In this document: piece after piece, positions 43,781 through 51,802 of the stretch
How positions within the stretch are numbered: position 1 is the stretch's first letter
Layout of the letters: each line of letters starts with the position of its first letter
Assembly (NCBI RefSeq): GCF_007753265.1
Contig: NZ_CP036349.1
Coordinates: 3,567,363 to 3,631,362 of the forward strand
Reading direction: 5' to 3'
DNA from: Botrimarina mediterranea
GTDB taxonomy: Bacteria; Planctomycetota; Planctomycetia; Pirellulales; Lacipirellulaceae
DNA length: 64,000 nt
Notes under the pieces: generated by a model
Databases searched by the model: none
Told to the model about the DNA's origin: nothing
Seen by the model: the letters and a program-made list of their open reading frames with translations, nothing else
Position numbers and translations under genes: made by a program

Positions 43781-44932
43781 CTACCCTCGGGCAACGCTAG
43801 GAACACGGCTTGATGCTCGGCCACAAACCATCTCTTCCGCCAGACCGAACGACATCGTCATGCCGCACCCGCCCGTGGCGATGACGATGGTCACGCCGGG
43901 CGTCGGGTTGTGTACAAACTGCACGCCATTGGCTTGGACGGGATAGACGCCGTGCCACCGCGCCGCAAGGCGCCAATCGGGCAGGTCCAGCAAACGCCGT
44001 AGCTCACGGAGCATGAGCCTCGTGATCTCATCGCTGTCAAAGGGCGTGATCGCCTCGCCATACTCATGAGAGTCACCAAGGACGATTTCCCCCAAACCGT
44101 TTTGCGCGGCCATCACGTGGATGCCGTACCGGTCGAGTTCCGGTGTTTCTTCGGCAACGCGCTGGCGTAAGGCCGGCAGCCCTTCGCAGATAGCGAAGTT
44201 GGCGTAGTGGCGGAGTGTCAAACCGCTGGCGATCATCGGGCCGAGTCGCCAGCCATCCGTCTGAGGCGTCGTCCGCATCATTTGCAGCTTGCAGCGTGCG
44301 AGGGCGTTCTCGGTGAAGACCTCGGGATAAAGCGTCGCGAAGTCCGCGCCGCTCGCAACCGTTACCCGATCGAAGTCCCACTCGCGTCCATCGGTTGAGC
44401 GAACGCGCGGGAGATCGATATCGCAAACGGTCGTTTCAAACTCAAGACGCACGCCAAAGGTCTCGGCGAGCCAACGGGGCGCGGCGGCGATTGCCTGGCG
44501 GGGGTCGACGCCTAACTCTGTCGGGCTGAAAAGGCCGCCGATCACGTCAGCGGTCGCTGCGGGACACGCGGCCCTCGCTTCGCGAGCGTCGAGCAATCTG
44601 CAATCGTAGCCAAGCCCGGGCGCCTGCTCGGCGAACTCTTCGAGGATTCGCCACTCGTCGTCGCGCACCGCCAGGTGGATTGAACCCAGAGGGCTCGACC
44701 AGACGCCTGTTTCACGGACGAACTCATCCCATAGCGAGCGACTCAACAGAGCCGCGTCGCGCGTGGCGAGGGGTTGCCCAATCGGCCAGACCATGCCGAA
44801 GTTGCGAACCGACGCACCCTCGGCGCGGCGACTGCGTTCGAACAGCGTCACCTGCGCGCCGCGGACAGATTCCCTCCAGGCGTGGGCGACTCCGACGATA
44901 CCGGCGCCGACAATGGCGACTCTTTCAGGCAT
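43781..44932 (-). CDS. FAD-dependent oxidoreductase, phosphonate-associated type (TIGR03364-like)
   Basis: 383 residues from ATG 44932. N-terminal FAD site VAIVGAGIVGVAHAW, the VRNFGMVWPIGQP phrase, a DAO-type beta region (RDAALLSRSLWDEF, LDAREARAACPAA), and the C-terminal TIVIATGGCGMTMSFGLAEE. This DAO-like clade is known by its association with phosphonate catabolism; characterised members oxidise aminophosphonates such as N-methyl- or 1-hydroxy-2-aminoethylphosphonate. The gene lies 8 bp after the PhnZ-like gene, a clear operon. An in-frame run upstream to 45256 is not used. Confidence 0.85.
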   Translation of the reverse strand: MPERVAIVGAGIVGVAHAWRESVRGAQVTLFERSRRAEGASVRNFGMVWPIGQPLATRDAALLSRSLWDEFVRETGVWSSPLGSIHLAVRDDEWRILEEFAEQAPGLGYDCRLLDAREARAACPAATADVIGGLFSPTELGVDPRQAIAAAPRWLAETFGVRLEFETTVCDIDLPRVRSTDGREWDFDRVTVASGADFATLYPEVFTENALARCKLQMMRTTPQTDGWRLGPMIASGLTLRHYANFAICEGLPALRQRVAEETPELDRYGIHVMAAQNGLGEIVLGDSHEYGEAITPFDSDEITRLMLRELRRLLDLPDWRLAARWHGVYPVQANGVQFVHNPTPGVTIVIATGGCGMTMSFGLAEEMVCGRASSRVPSVARG

Positions 44933-44940
44933 GGCGTTCC

Positions 44941-45519
44941 CTACTTGGCTTCCGCCGGAATGGCGACCGCCTCGATATACTTCTTGTAGTGACTGAGGGG
45001 CGGGGTGGCGAGCCCCGCGACCTTGGCCTCGTCGTCCCATCGCCGCAGGCGGATCGCCGAGACGAAGAACTCGCCTTTCTGGAATGACTCGCACTCGTCT
45101 GTTGTCATCGGCCCGCCTTGCAGCTGGAGGCTGACGCGCGAGGGTTCGCTGAGAGCTTCGAGATACCCCGGTTCGACCGCGCAAAGGTACCGCTTCGACT
45201 CCACATGGAGTCGCACGGGCTCTAGCACCGACGCAGGAAAGCGGCTTTCGATCCAAGCGGCGCCCAGATTTTCGTGCAGGTCATCAACGCCGTTGTCGGG
45301 CGCGTCGTCGGGGAGGTCGTGCAGCAGGTGGCCGATGTCGTGCAGCAATGCGGCCACGACGAACTCGTCAGGCGCCCCCTCTTGTTCAGCCAGCGATGCC
45401 GCTTGCAGTCCGTGCTCGAGCTGTGTGACCGCTTCGCCGCCGTATTGAGACCCCCCGGATCGGGCGAAAAGCTTGTCGATCTCCTCGCTTGTCCGGCTAT
45501 CGGATGCGATCGAATCCAT
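44941..45519 (-). CDS. phnZ: PhnZ-like HD-domain phosphonate oxygenase
   Basis: 192 residues, the size of PhnZ, from ATG 45519; the longer frame to 45693 adds a Gly-rich non-family stretch. The iron-ligand pattern matches PhnZ closely: a YGGEAVTQLEHGLQAASLAE helix (Tyr and first His), VAALLHDIGHLLHDL (HD pair), DDLHENLGAAWI, VRLHVESKRYLC, and the downstream Asp in LRRWDDEAK, plus the LQLQGGPMT phrase. PhnZ uses di-iron and O2 to split 1-hydroxy-2-aminoethylphosphonate into glycine and phosphate. Its usual partner PhnY, which makes that substrate, is not in the window. First gene of a two-gene operon with the FAD oxidase. Confidence 0.88.
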   Translation of the reverse strand: MDSIASDSRTSEEIDKLFARSGGSQYGGEAVTQLEHGLQAASLAEQEGAPDEFVVAALLHDIGHLLHDLPDDAPDNGVDDLHENLGAAWIESRFPASVLEPVRLHVESKRYLCAVEPGYLEALSEPSRVSLQLQGGPMTTDECESFQKGEFFVSAIRLRRWDDEAKVAGLATPPLSHYKKYIEAVAIPAEAK

Positions 45520-45735
45520 TTCTTGCAGGTGGGCTAGGGTCTGTAGAGAGTCGAAGGCAAGCGCAACACCGTACCGGGGCTGCCCTCCGCCGCCCCCGCA
45601 ACCATGCGCAAAAGATTTGACGCCTTCGGCCAGTCTTAACGGAACCGCTGAGCTAAACGAAATGGTAGGCTCCGCGTCGGTGAGGACGGACACGGTCGAA
45701 GACTCTCTATCTGACGCATTAGAACTGGAGGCGCC
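45520..45735. promoter_or_regulatory. Divergent intergenic region between phnZ-like operon and Fe-S protein gene
   Basis: 216 bp separating two divergent start codons; must hold both promoters. GGAGG lies 5 nt before the plus-strand GTG. I see no clear palindromic operator or Pho-box-like repeat. Confidence 0.5.
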
Positions 45736-47496
45736 GTGACGATAGTGAAGTCAACCGCGACACGGTGGCGTGCAACGTGCCTCGTCCTCGTGCATGTGCT
45801 CGCTGCAGCTCATTATCTTCATTGGAAGTTCGCAGGCCGTACTTTGGCGCCGGTTGAGCCAAGCGAGATGTTTGACACCCTGCACCTGGGCGTTGTCACT
45901 GTCGGCTTTATTTTTACGGTGGGAGTCGTCCTGGCGACCGCTTGCTTCGGGCGATTCTTCTGCGGCTGGGGTTGCCATATCTTGGCCCTGCAAGATCTGT
46001 CCGCCTGGTGCCTTGCGAAGATCGGCGTGAATCCACGTCCGCTGCGTTCGAGGACTCTCGCCTGGGCGCCGGTAGCGGCAGCCATTTATCTGTTTGTGTG
46101 GCCACAGGTCGAACGCCTCTTACATGGCCACTCGCTTCCAGAGCTTTCCATAGTCACCGACCGCGACGAATGGACCTCCTTCACGACCGATGACCTACTA
46201 CGAAGCTTCCTCGGAATCGCGTTGACACTCGTCACCCTGAGCGTCTGCGGGTTCGCCATCGTCTACTTCCTAGGGTCGCGTAGTTTTTGCTCATACGCCT
46301 GTCCGTACGGCGCCCTTTTCGCGGGAGTAGAGCGAACGTCGCCGCGGCGAATTGTGGCCTCTGCTGGGTCCTGCACCAACTGCGGTTTGTGCATCGCTTC
46401 CTGCAAGTCCGGCGTGCGAGTCATCGAGGAAGTCCGCAACTACGGCAGCGTTGTCGATTCCAGCTGCTTTAAAGACCTCGACTGCGTCAGCGTCTGCCCC
46501 ACGAACGCGATTGAACTTGGATGGGCGACACCGCCGGCACTTCGACGACTCAAGGTAGCCGAGCCCAAAGATAAGCGGTACGACTTCAATCTTCGCGAAG
46601 AAGGATTGCTGTCGATAGTCTTTCTGGCGACCGTCCTGGTGTCTCGCGGCCTCTACGGCTCGATCTCATTCTTGCTCGCGCTCGCGATTGCGTCACTGGC
46701 GGCCTACGCGGCCGTCGTTGGCTGGAGATTCGCATTGCAGAGCAACTACAGCTTTCATGGTCGGCCATGGAAGATCGACGGGAAGCTTACCCGTACCGGG
46801 CGGTTGGCGGCCGTGTTGCTTACGTCACTTGGTGCTCTGTTAGCCAATAGCACGGTCGTGCGATTCCACGAAGCGAGGGGCGAATCGGCCATTGCAAGGC
46901 TCGCGCATCTCGAAGCCCAAGGCGCCGATGAGGCGTCGAGGCGGGCGGAAGCCGCATCGGCGCTGGGGTATCTCCAGGAGGCGCGTCGCTGGGCACCGGT
47001 CGTTCCTGGGGTCTGGCGGACACAGATGGCCGCACTCTATCTGCGTTTAGGAAAGACCAACGAGTCTCGCCGTGAAGCCAACGCCGTCCTGGCGTCAGAC
47101 CCAGGAAATCAGGCAGGGCAGTTGCTGGTGGCTCAGTCATGGCTTGCCGACGGGCGTATCGAACTGGCGAGGCAGCAGGCCCTCGCAATCGTCGCCGATA
47201 CCGAAAGACGATACGGCCAGGGCCCTGCGCCGCTAAGTCATCGCAGAGTACTGGCCGGCGCGTACTTCTTGCTGGGCGATGTCGCGGGACGACTTGGCGA
47301 TCGGACAGAAGCACGCGAGTATTTTGAGAGCGCGGTAGCCTCCTATTCGAAGCACGCCGATGCTCAACTGGCACTGGGGTTGCTCTACGCCGAGGCTGGT
47401 CGTTGCGAAGAGGCGCGAGCGGCCTTCAACGCGGTGTTGCTCGTTCGACCAGCAGACGCTTCAGCGAAACAAGCGCTATCCCGTCTGCGTGGGTAG
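45736..47496 (+). CDS. NosR/CcoG-like membrane 4Fe-4S protein with C-terminal TPRs
   Basis: 586 residues, GTG start with GGAGG 5 nt upstream. Membrane part about 1-220 with cysteine motifs CFGRFFCGWGCH and FCSYACPYGALF, as in NosR/NapH/CcoG. Then two ferredoxin-type 4Fe-4S motifs: CTNCGLCIASCKS and CFKDLDCVSVCPT. Further membrane segments at about 290-335 and 360-375. Residues 410-586 are TPR-like helices (LYLRLGKTNESRREANAVLA, AQLALGLLYAEAGRCEEARAAFNAVL). NosR-type proteins pass electrons across the membrane; the TPR tail suggests docking to a partner. The partner is not evident here. It may supply electrons or iron to the PhnZ-like enzyme, but that is speculation. Confidence 0.82.
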   Translation: MTIVKSTATRWRATCLVLVHVLAAAHYLHWKFAGRTLAPVEPSEMFDTLHLGVVTVGFIFTVGVVLATACFGRFFCGWGCHILALQDLSAWCLAKIGVNPRPLRSRTLAWAPVAAAIYLFVWPQVERLLHGHSLPELSIVTDRDEWTSFTTDDLLRSFLGIALTLVTLSVCGFAIVYFLGSRSFCSYACPYGALFAGVERTSPRRIVASAGSCTNCGLCIASCKSGVRVIEEVRNYGSVVDSSCFKDLDCVSVCPTNAIELGWATPPALRRLKVAEPKDKRYDFNLREEGLLSIVFLATVLVSRGLYGSISFLLALAIASLAAYAAVVGWRFALQSNYSFHGRPWKIDGKLTRTGRLAAVLLTSLGALLANSTVVRFHEARGESAIARLAHLEAQGADEASRRAEAASALGYLQEARRWAPVVPGVWRTQMAALYLRLGKTNESRREANAVLASDPGNQAGQLLVAQSWLADGRIELARQQALAIVADTERRYGQGPAPLSHRRVLAGAYFLLGDVAGRLGDRTEAREYFESAVASYSKHADAQLALGLLYAEAGRCEEARAAFNAVLLVRPADASAKQALSRLRG

Positions 47497-47649
47497 TTGC
47501 TCGCCCTGAAACGACGGGCCGCCTTGACTCTCCGCGCAGACTTCTTGCGGACGATTGCACGCCTCACGGTTTAGCCTTACGACTACCGCTCAACCCACGA
47601 TCGGATAACACCTACGAACTCTCGTTAAGAAACGGTAAAGGAGGCGGCT

Positions 47650-50055
47650 TTGCTTCGGACTGTGCGGATTAAGTTCCTCGTTGTTTTAGCGTCGTGCATC
47701 CTGACTGGTGCGGTTATGCGCGCCGGAGAGCTTGATCTCCTCTACCCCGACATGTTCCCTTTTCTTTCCGAAGATTCGAATCTTCCATCCCTGCGCTACT
47801 GGATTCTGAGCGGAAACTCGATCGGCTACAGCACCCTCTTCGCCAATCAAGGAGACGGGCTCTTCGAGATCCGCCGCGGTGACGCCATCAGCGCCGACCG
47901 CTACGAGTTGCTCCAACGTGTTTACGTCGGTTCCGACTTCGGCGCGAACTACGTCGATATCCCGATCGGCTCCGCCCCGATCCCGGGAACGCCGGGCGCC
48001 CCGGTTCCGAATGACATCAACGCCATCTGGTTCGAGGACTTCACCCATTTCTCTCTTCGAGCAGCGCCGGTGGTTGACGGCGTGCTCACTCTCGGCGAGG
48101 AGGTTGCCGGCGTCACCAAGACAAGCTGGCGGCTCAGCGCTAATCAGGGGCCACTGCCTGGGTTTGATTCTCCGCCGAACTACACCAGCCCCGACCAGCG
48201 CGTCCAGCAACGCATTAGCGCCGGTTGGGCCGACCTCTACGGGGCCGGCTCGCGTGGCCAAGTCATGGACATCACCGGGGTGCCGGTCGGACCGCTCTAT
48301 TGGCTGCAGCAGACCGTCGATCCCGCCAACCGCATCCACGAATCCGATGAAACCAACAACGTTGCTCAGGTGTTAATCGACCTGCGGAAGCCCGGCGAGG
48401 TTGTGATGTACGACGGGCGTTTCGTGCAGCCGGGAGACGCCGCCCCTCCGACGCCAGGTGATCTGACGGCGGACGGCGTCGTCGATCTCGATGACTGGCT
48501 GGCCTTCAAAGCGTCCTCGGGCGCGTCGCTAGACGGCCTTAGTGAGCGTGATCTCTTAGCTCTTGGCGATCTGAATCTCGACGGCCGGCATAGTCTCAGC
48601 GACGCGAGGCTCTTCCGCGAGTACTACGACGCGGCGAACGGCACTGGCGCTTTCGCGAGTCTGACATCGAGTGTCCCCGAGCCCACCTCTTTGCTACTGA
48701 TTGGCGTCGCCCTGACCGCGATAGGTGTCACCAACAGAAGACAACTCGGTAAGGCGGTCGCCTTCGCTGTCGCCCTCACGGCCTTCGGCGCGATTTCTTC
48801 GGGGCGAGTTGCTTCGGCAAGGGTGCTGCTTTTTGAAGAGGGCTTTGAAGGCCTCGCCTTGGGGCCCAACCTCAATGAGTCTTTGAGCAACCCCCATGCC
48901 TGGACGCAATCGCCCCCAGCCGGGTGGAGTGTCGATGACTCCGGCGTGCCGACGATCAACTTGCCGAGCGTCGGAGTCAAAGAATGGGAGGGGTGGAGCT
49001 TCGCCGATAAGGTTTGGTGGAGCAACGCGGCTCAGAATCAAGGGCGTTCCGAGTTCACGCTTGGCCAAGGAACGGTCGCCGTCGCCGATCCCGATGAGTG
49101 GGACGACCGCGGCGCCCCGGCAAGTGGTTCCCCTTTCCGCGGCTACTACAACGCCTGGATGCAGACCCCCGAAATCGACTTGGGCAGCGCTGCTCCAGGA
49201 TCGGCGAAGCTGACCTTTGCATCGAGTTGGCGCGACGAATGTTGCGATGACGGCCCGCAAACGAACAGCCAGACGGCTGTCGTCCGCGCCTCATACGATG
49301 GCGGCGTGACGTTCGGTGATGCCCTGCGTTGGAACTCGACGCTGGGGAGCGAGTTCTTCAAAGACGACGCGACGAACGAGCAGGTGCTGGTGAACCTCGA
49401 CAACCCTGCGAATGCCCCGAGCGTCATCCTTCAGTTCGGCTTGCTCAACGCCGGAAACGATTGGTGGTGGGCGGTCGACAATATCGAAGTCTACGCGCCG
49501 ACGACGCTGGTTATCGACAACGCGACCGGCGTCGGTACGCTTATCGGCGCCGACGGAATCACCGGCTACGAAATCACAAGCTCATCGGGCTCTCTGGACC
49601 CCGACTCATGGCGGTCAGAGAACCTCGACGCTCGTAATTTTGGCTCACCGACACTCGCCACCGCGGATTACAACAATGACGGCCACGTCGACGCAGCCGA
49701 CTACACGCTCTGGCGCGACGGCAAGGCAACCGGTGGGTACTCAGATTGGGCGTCGCAGTACGGCGCGAGCGTGGGTTTGAGCCAGTCGTGGGAAACGGTT
49801 ATCGCTGAGGACTCGCTGCTCTACGAATTCTTCCTCGGTGGAGAATCGACTTTCGAAAGCGAGTCGATTGGTAAGGTCTATGACCACTCAGGCGGTGTGC
49901 CCGACCTTCGCTTCACTTACGCCCTTGCTAACGGCCAAGAGATTCAAGGGGGTGTGGTCTACGTCGGAGCGCTAAGCGTCCCGGAACCTAGCGCAATGAC
50001 CCTGCTATTGGCGCCGGCGGTACTATCAAGTGTCCGCCGGAAGCCGACCCGCTAG
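47650..50055 (+). CDS. Two-passenger PEP-CTERM protein: lysyl-oxidase-like module plus jelly-roll/dockerin module
   Basis: 801 residues, TTG start with AGGAGG 5 nt upstream. Signal peptide 1-24. Residues 30-265 resemble lysyl oxidase (VTKTSWRL, ISAGWADLYGAGSRGQVMDI, NRIHESDETNNVAQVL) but the copper His-x-His is replaced (NAIWFEDFTHFSL). Then a dockerin-like pair (DLTADGVVDLDDW, DLNLDGRHSLSDA) and a first PEP-CTERM at residue 342 (VPEPTSLLLIGVALTAIG, NRRQ). At once follows a second signal-like stretch (AVAFAVALTAFGAISSGRVASA), a jelly-roll module about 395-620 ending NDWWWAVDNIEV, a 'GYEITSSSGSL' module with a dockerin loop inside (DYNNDGHVDAADYTLW), and a final PEP-CTERM at residue 777 (VPEPSAMTLLLAPAVL, RRK). 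No start codon exists between the modules, so translation must be continuous. Confidence 0.85.
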   Translation: MLRTVRIKFLVVLASCILTGAVMRAGELDLLYPDMFPFLSEDSNLPSLRYWILSGNSIGYSTLFANQGDGLFEIRRGDAISADRYELLQRVYVGSDFGANYVDIPIGSAPIPGTPGAPVPNDINAIWFEDFTHFSLRAAPVVDGVLTLGEEVAGVTKTSWRLSANQGPLPGFDSPPNYTSPDQRVQQRISAGWADLYGAGSRGQVMDITGVPVGPLYWLQQTVDPANRIHESDETNNVAQVLIDLRKPGEVVMYDGRFVQPGDAAPPTPGDLTADGVVDLDDWLAFKASSGASLDGLSERDLLALGDLNLDGRHSLSDARLFREYYDAANGTGAFASLTSSVPEPTSLLLIGVALTAIGVTNRRQLGKAVAFAVALTAFGAISSGRVASARVLLFEEGFEGLALGPNLNESLSNPHAWTQSPPAGWSVDDSGVPTINLPSVGVKEWEGWSFADKVWWSNAAQNQGRSEFTLGQGTVAVADPDEWDDRGAPASGSPFRGYYNAWMQTPEIDLGSAAPGSAKLTFASSWRDECCDDGPQTNSQTAVVRASYDGGVTFGDALRWNSTLGSEFFKDDATNEQVLVNLDNPANAPSVILQFGLLNAGNDWWWAVDNIEVYAPTTLVIDNATGVGTLIGADGITGYEITSSSGSLDPDSWRSENLDARNFGSPTLATADYNNDGHVDAADYTLWRDGKATGGYSDWASQYGASVGLSQSWETVIAEDSLLYEFFLGGESTFESESIGKVYDHSGGVPDLRFTYALANGQEIQGGVVYVGALSVPEPSAMTLLLAPAVLSSVRRKPTR

Positions 50056-50509
50056 ACGCGGCTCCGCCCTCGTGGCAAGGATTGCTAGATCATTTCTGCC
50101 GTCGGGCATCATGACATGTCATTGAGCGATGAATGCCATCGTCTCAGTAATGCCGTCGAGCGCAGCCCGAAAAGCGTGCAGGGCTTTCTATTTGGAGTGA
50201 CCAAACTTGCTGCGATGTCGGGGAGGGCGTCACTACCCCCCACGCAATCGACTTCTTGCCGCGATACGTCGAGTCATCTGCCTGGGCGGCGGTCACAGGC
50301 GCCACCGATCAGAGGACGATCGCTGTGCGGAATTCGCCGGGCCTCAGCGCGCCTTTAACGTCGCGCGTGATGCGCCGGCAGTCGGAAGCTGTTCAGTTCA
50401 CGCAAAGTTACCTTTAAGAATTCGGATAGTAATTGTGCGGCATCCGCCGCGTGCTAATCTCGCTGCCATCGTCGAGGGAGGCATACATCACCGACCTACT
50501 GGAGCACCC
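50056..50509. other. Gene-free gap upstream of the lectin gene
   Basis: About 450 bases. An open frame runs in phase with the lectin gene from 50207 but its first 100 codons give Arg/His-rich non-protein-like sequence. GGAG at 50501 serves the ATGs at 50510/50513. AT-rich stretch near 50408-50440 may be the promoter region. No repeat recognised. Confidence 0.4.
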
Positions 50510-51802
50510 ATGATGGAACTTCGTACGGCACAGTGGCACTCTAAAGCGGCGTCCCCGATGAGGATTGTTGCCGCGGTGATTCTCATGCTAGCTCTTCAAC
50601 CGATCGATTCGTCCGCACAATCGTTCATTGAACTAGGCAGAACAACCTACGGCGGTAACGACTACTTGCTCGTGGGACTCCAGCCGACCACGGGGTCCGA
50701 AGTTGGGACGATGAATCCGTTCGAGGCCCAAGACGCCGCCGACTTCTTTGGCGGGTGGCTGATGACCGTCAGCAGCCGCGAGGAGGAAGTCACCGTCGTC
50801 GAAGGGTTGCGAGACTTTCAACCCACTGCTCCGGACTCGTACTCCAACCTGTGGATCGGGTTCACCGACCGTGATGACTTCGGGACGACCGAAGGGAACT
50901 TCGTCTGGCAGAACGGCGAGCCGGTGGTTTACACGAACTGGGCTCCCGGTGAGCCGAACGACGCGGGCGCTACTGGCGAAGATTGGGGTGAGATCTGGAC
51001 GATTAACCCTGCCGACGTTGCGGAACCCGACTACATCAGCTGGAACGACGAACGTGATACTAAAACGAACTTCGCCATCGTCGAGATGATCGGCGTCCCG
51101 CCGCCGCTAGTGATTGAGGTCAATCCGATCACCGGGATCGCGTACTTCGCATCAACCTTTGCCGGCGAAGACATCCTCTCGGTCACGCTTACGGACTATC
51201 AAGTCCGTCCCGACGGCGTCCCGTTCAATGTCGCCGACTGGCAAGCGACCAACCTGTCCGCCCGCGGTGTCGATGCGATGGACCCAGCCGCCTCAGGCCA
51301 GCGGTGGGAAGTGATCGACAACTCGCTTGGCCAGTTGATCGAATCGTACCTTCTCGGTGGATCGGAGATGGTCCCTGGTGAGCGGATGATGCTCGGAAAG
51401 CTCTTCCCGAATGGGGTAAGCGAGGAGGTATCGGCCGACTTGACTTACGCCGTCAACATCGACTACGCCGATCCCGAACGCGCCGACAGCCAGGCGGTGA
51501 TCTATGGCGACCTCGTGCAGGTGCCGATCGTTCTCGTCGATCCCGACTACAACGATGACGGCGCCGTCAACGCCGCCGACTACTCGGTCTGGCGCGATTC
51601 GAAGGGGAGCACGGGCGCGGGGCTTGCAGCAGACGGCAATGGCGACGGCGTGGTTGACGACTCCGACTACGGCATCTGGGCGGCGAGCTACGGCGCAAGC
51701 GCGTCGGCCAGTGACGCCAAGTCGGTTCCAACACCGACAGCTATTTCGCTCGTGTCAATCGTCTCCGTTCTGTCGGCTGGGTGGAGTGGGCGGCGCCACT
51801 AG
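50510..51802 (+). CDS. C-type-lectin-domain surface protein with dockerin loop and VPTP-type sorting tail
   Basis: 430 residues. Signal peptide near residues 18-37 (RIVAAVILMLALQPIDSSAQ). C-type lectin fold about 50-195 with LWIGFTDRDDFGTTEGNFVW, the EPN sugar/calcium motif in WAPGEPNDAG and the WND motif in ISWNDERD. Then the shared 'LxIEVNPITGIAYF ... LTDYQV' module (about 200-335), a dockerin-like pair (DYNDDGAVNAADYSVW, DGNGDGVVDDSDYGIW), and the tail VPTPTAISLVSIVSVLS with GRRH, a PEP-CTERM-like signal with PTP in place of PEP. Likely a surface-anchored sugar-binding protein; anchoring by exosortase is inferred. Confidence 0.82.
   Translation: MMELRTAQWHSKAASPMRIVAAVILMLALQPIDSSAQSFIELGRTTYGGNDYLLVGLQPTTGSEVGTMNPFEAQDAADFFGGWLMTVSSREEEVTVVEGLRDFQPTAPDSYSNLWIGFTDRDDFGTTEGNFVWQNGEPVVYTNWAPGEPNDAGATGEDWGEIWTINPADVAEPDYISWNDERDTKTNFAIVEMIGVPPPLVIEVNPITGIAYFASTFAGEDILSVTLTDYQVRPDGVPFNVADWQATNLSARGVDAMDPAASGQRWEVIDNSLGQLIESYLLGGSEMVPGERMMLGKLFPNGVSEEVSADLTYAVNIDYADPERADSQAVIYGDLVQVPIVLVDPDYNDDGAVNAADYSVWRDSKGSTGAGLAADGNGDGVVDDSDYGIWAASYGASASASDAKSVPTPTAISLVSIVSVLSAGWSGRRH

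Noticed and set aside
39600-45735. PhnY-type 2-oxoglutarate dioxygenase
   Set aside because: No frame with the HxD...H motif and suitable length was found around the phnZ-like gene.
48660-48840. Sequencing frameshift or lost stop as the cause of the two-passenger genes
   Set aside because: Not excluded, but two separate genes show the same architecture with different passengers and clean frames, so a single error is unlikely; kept as a refutation test.
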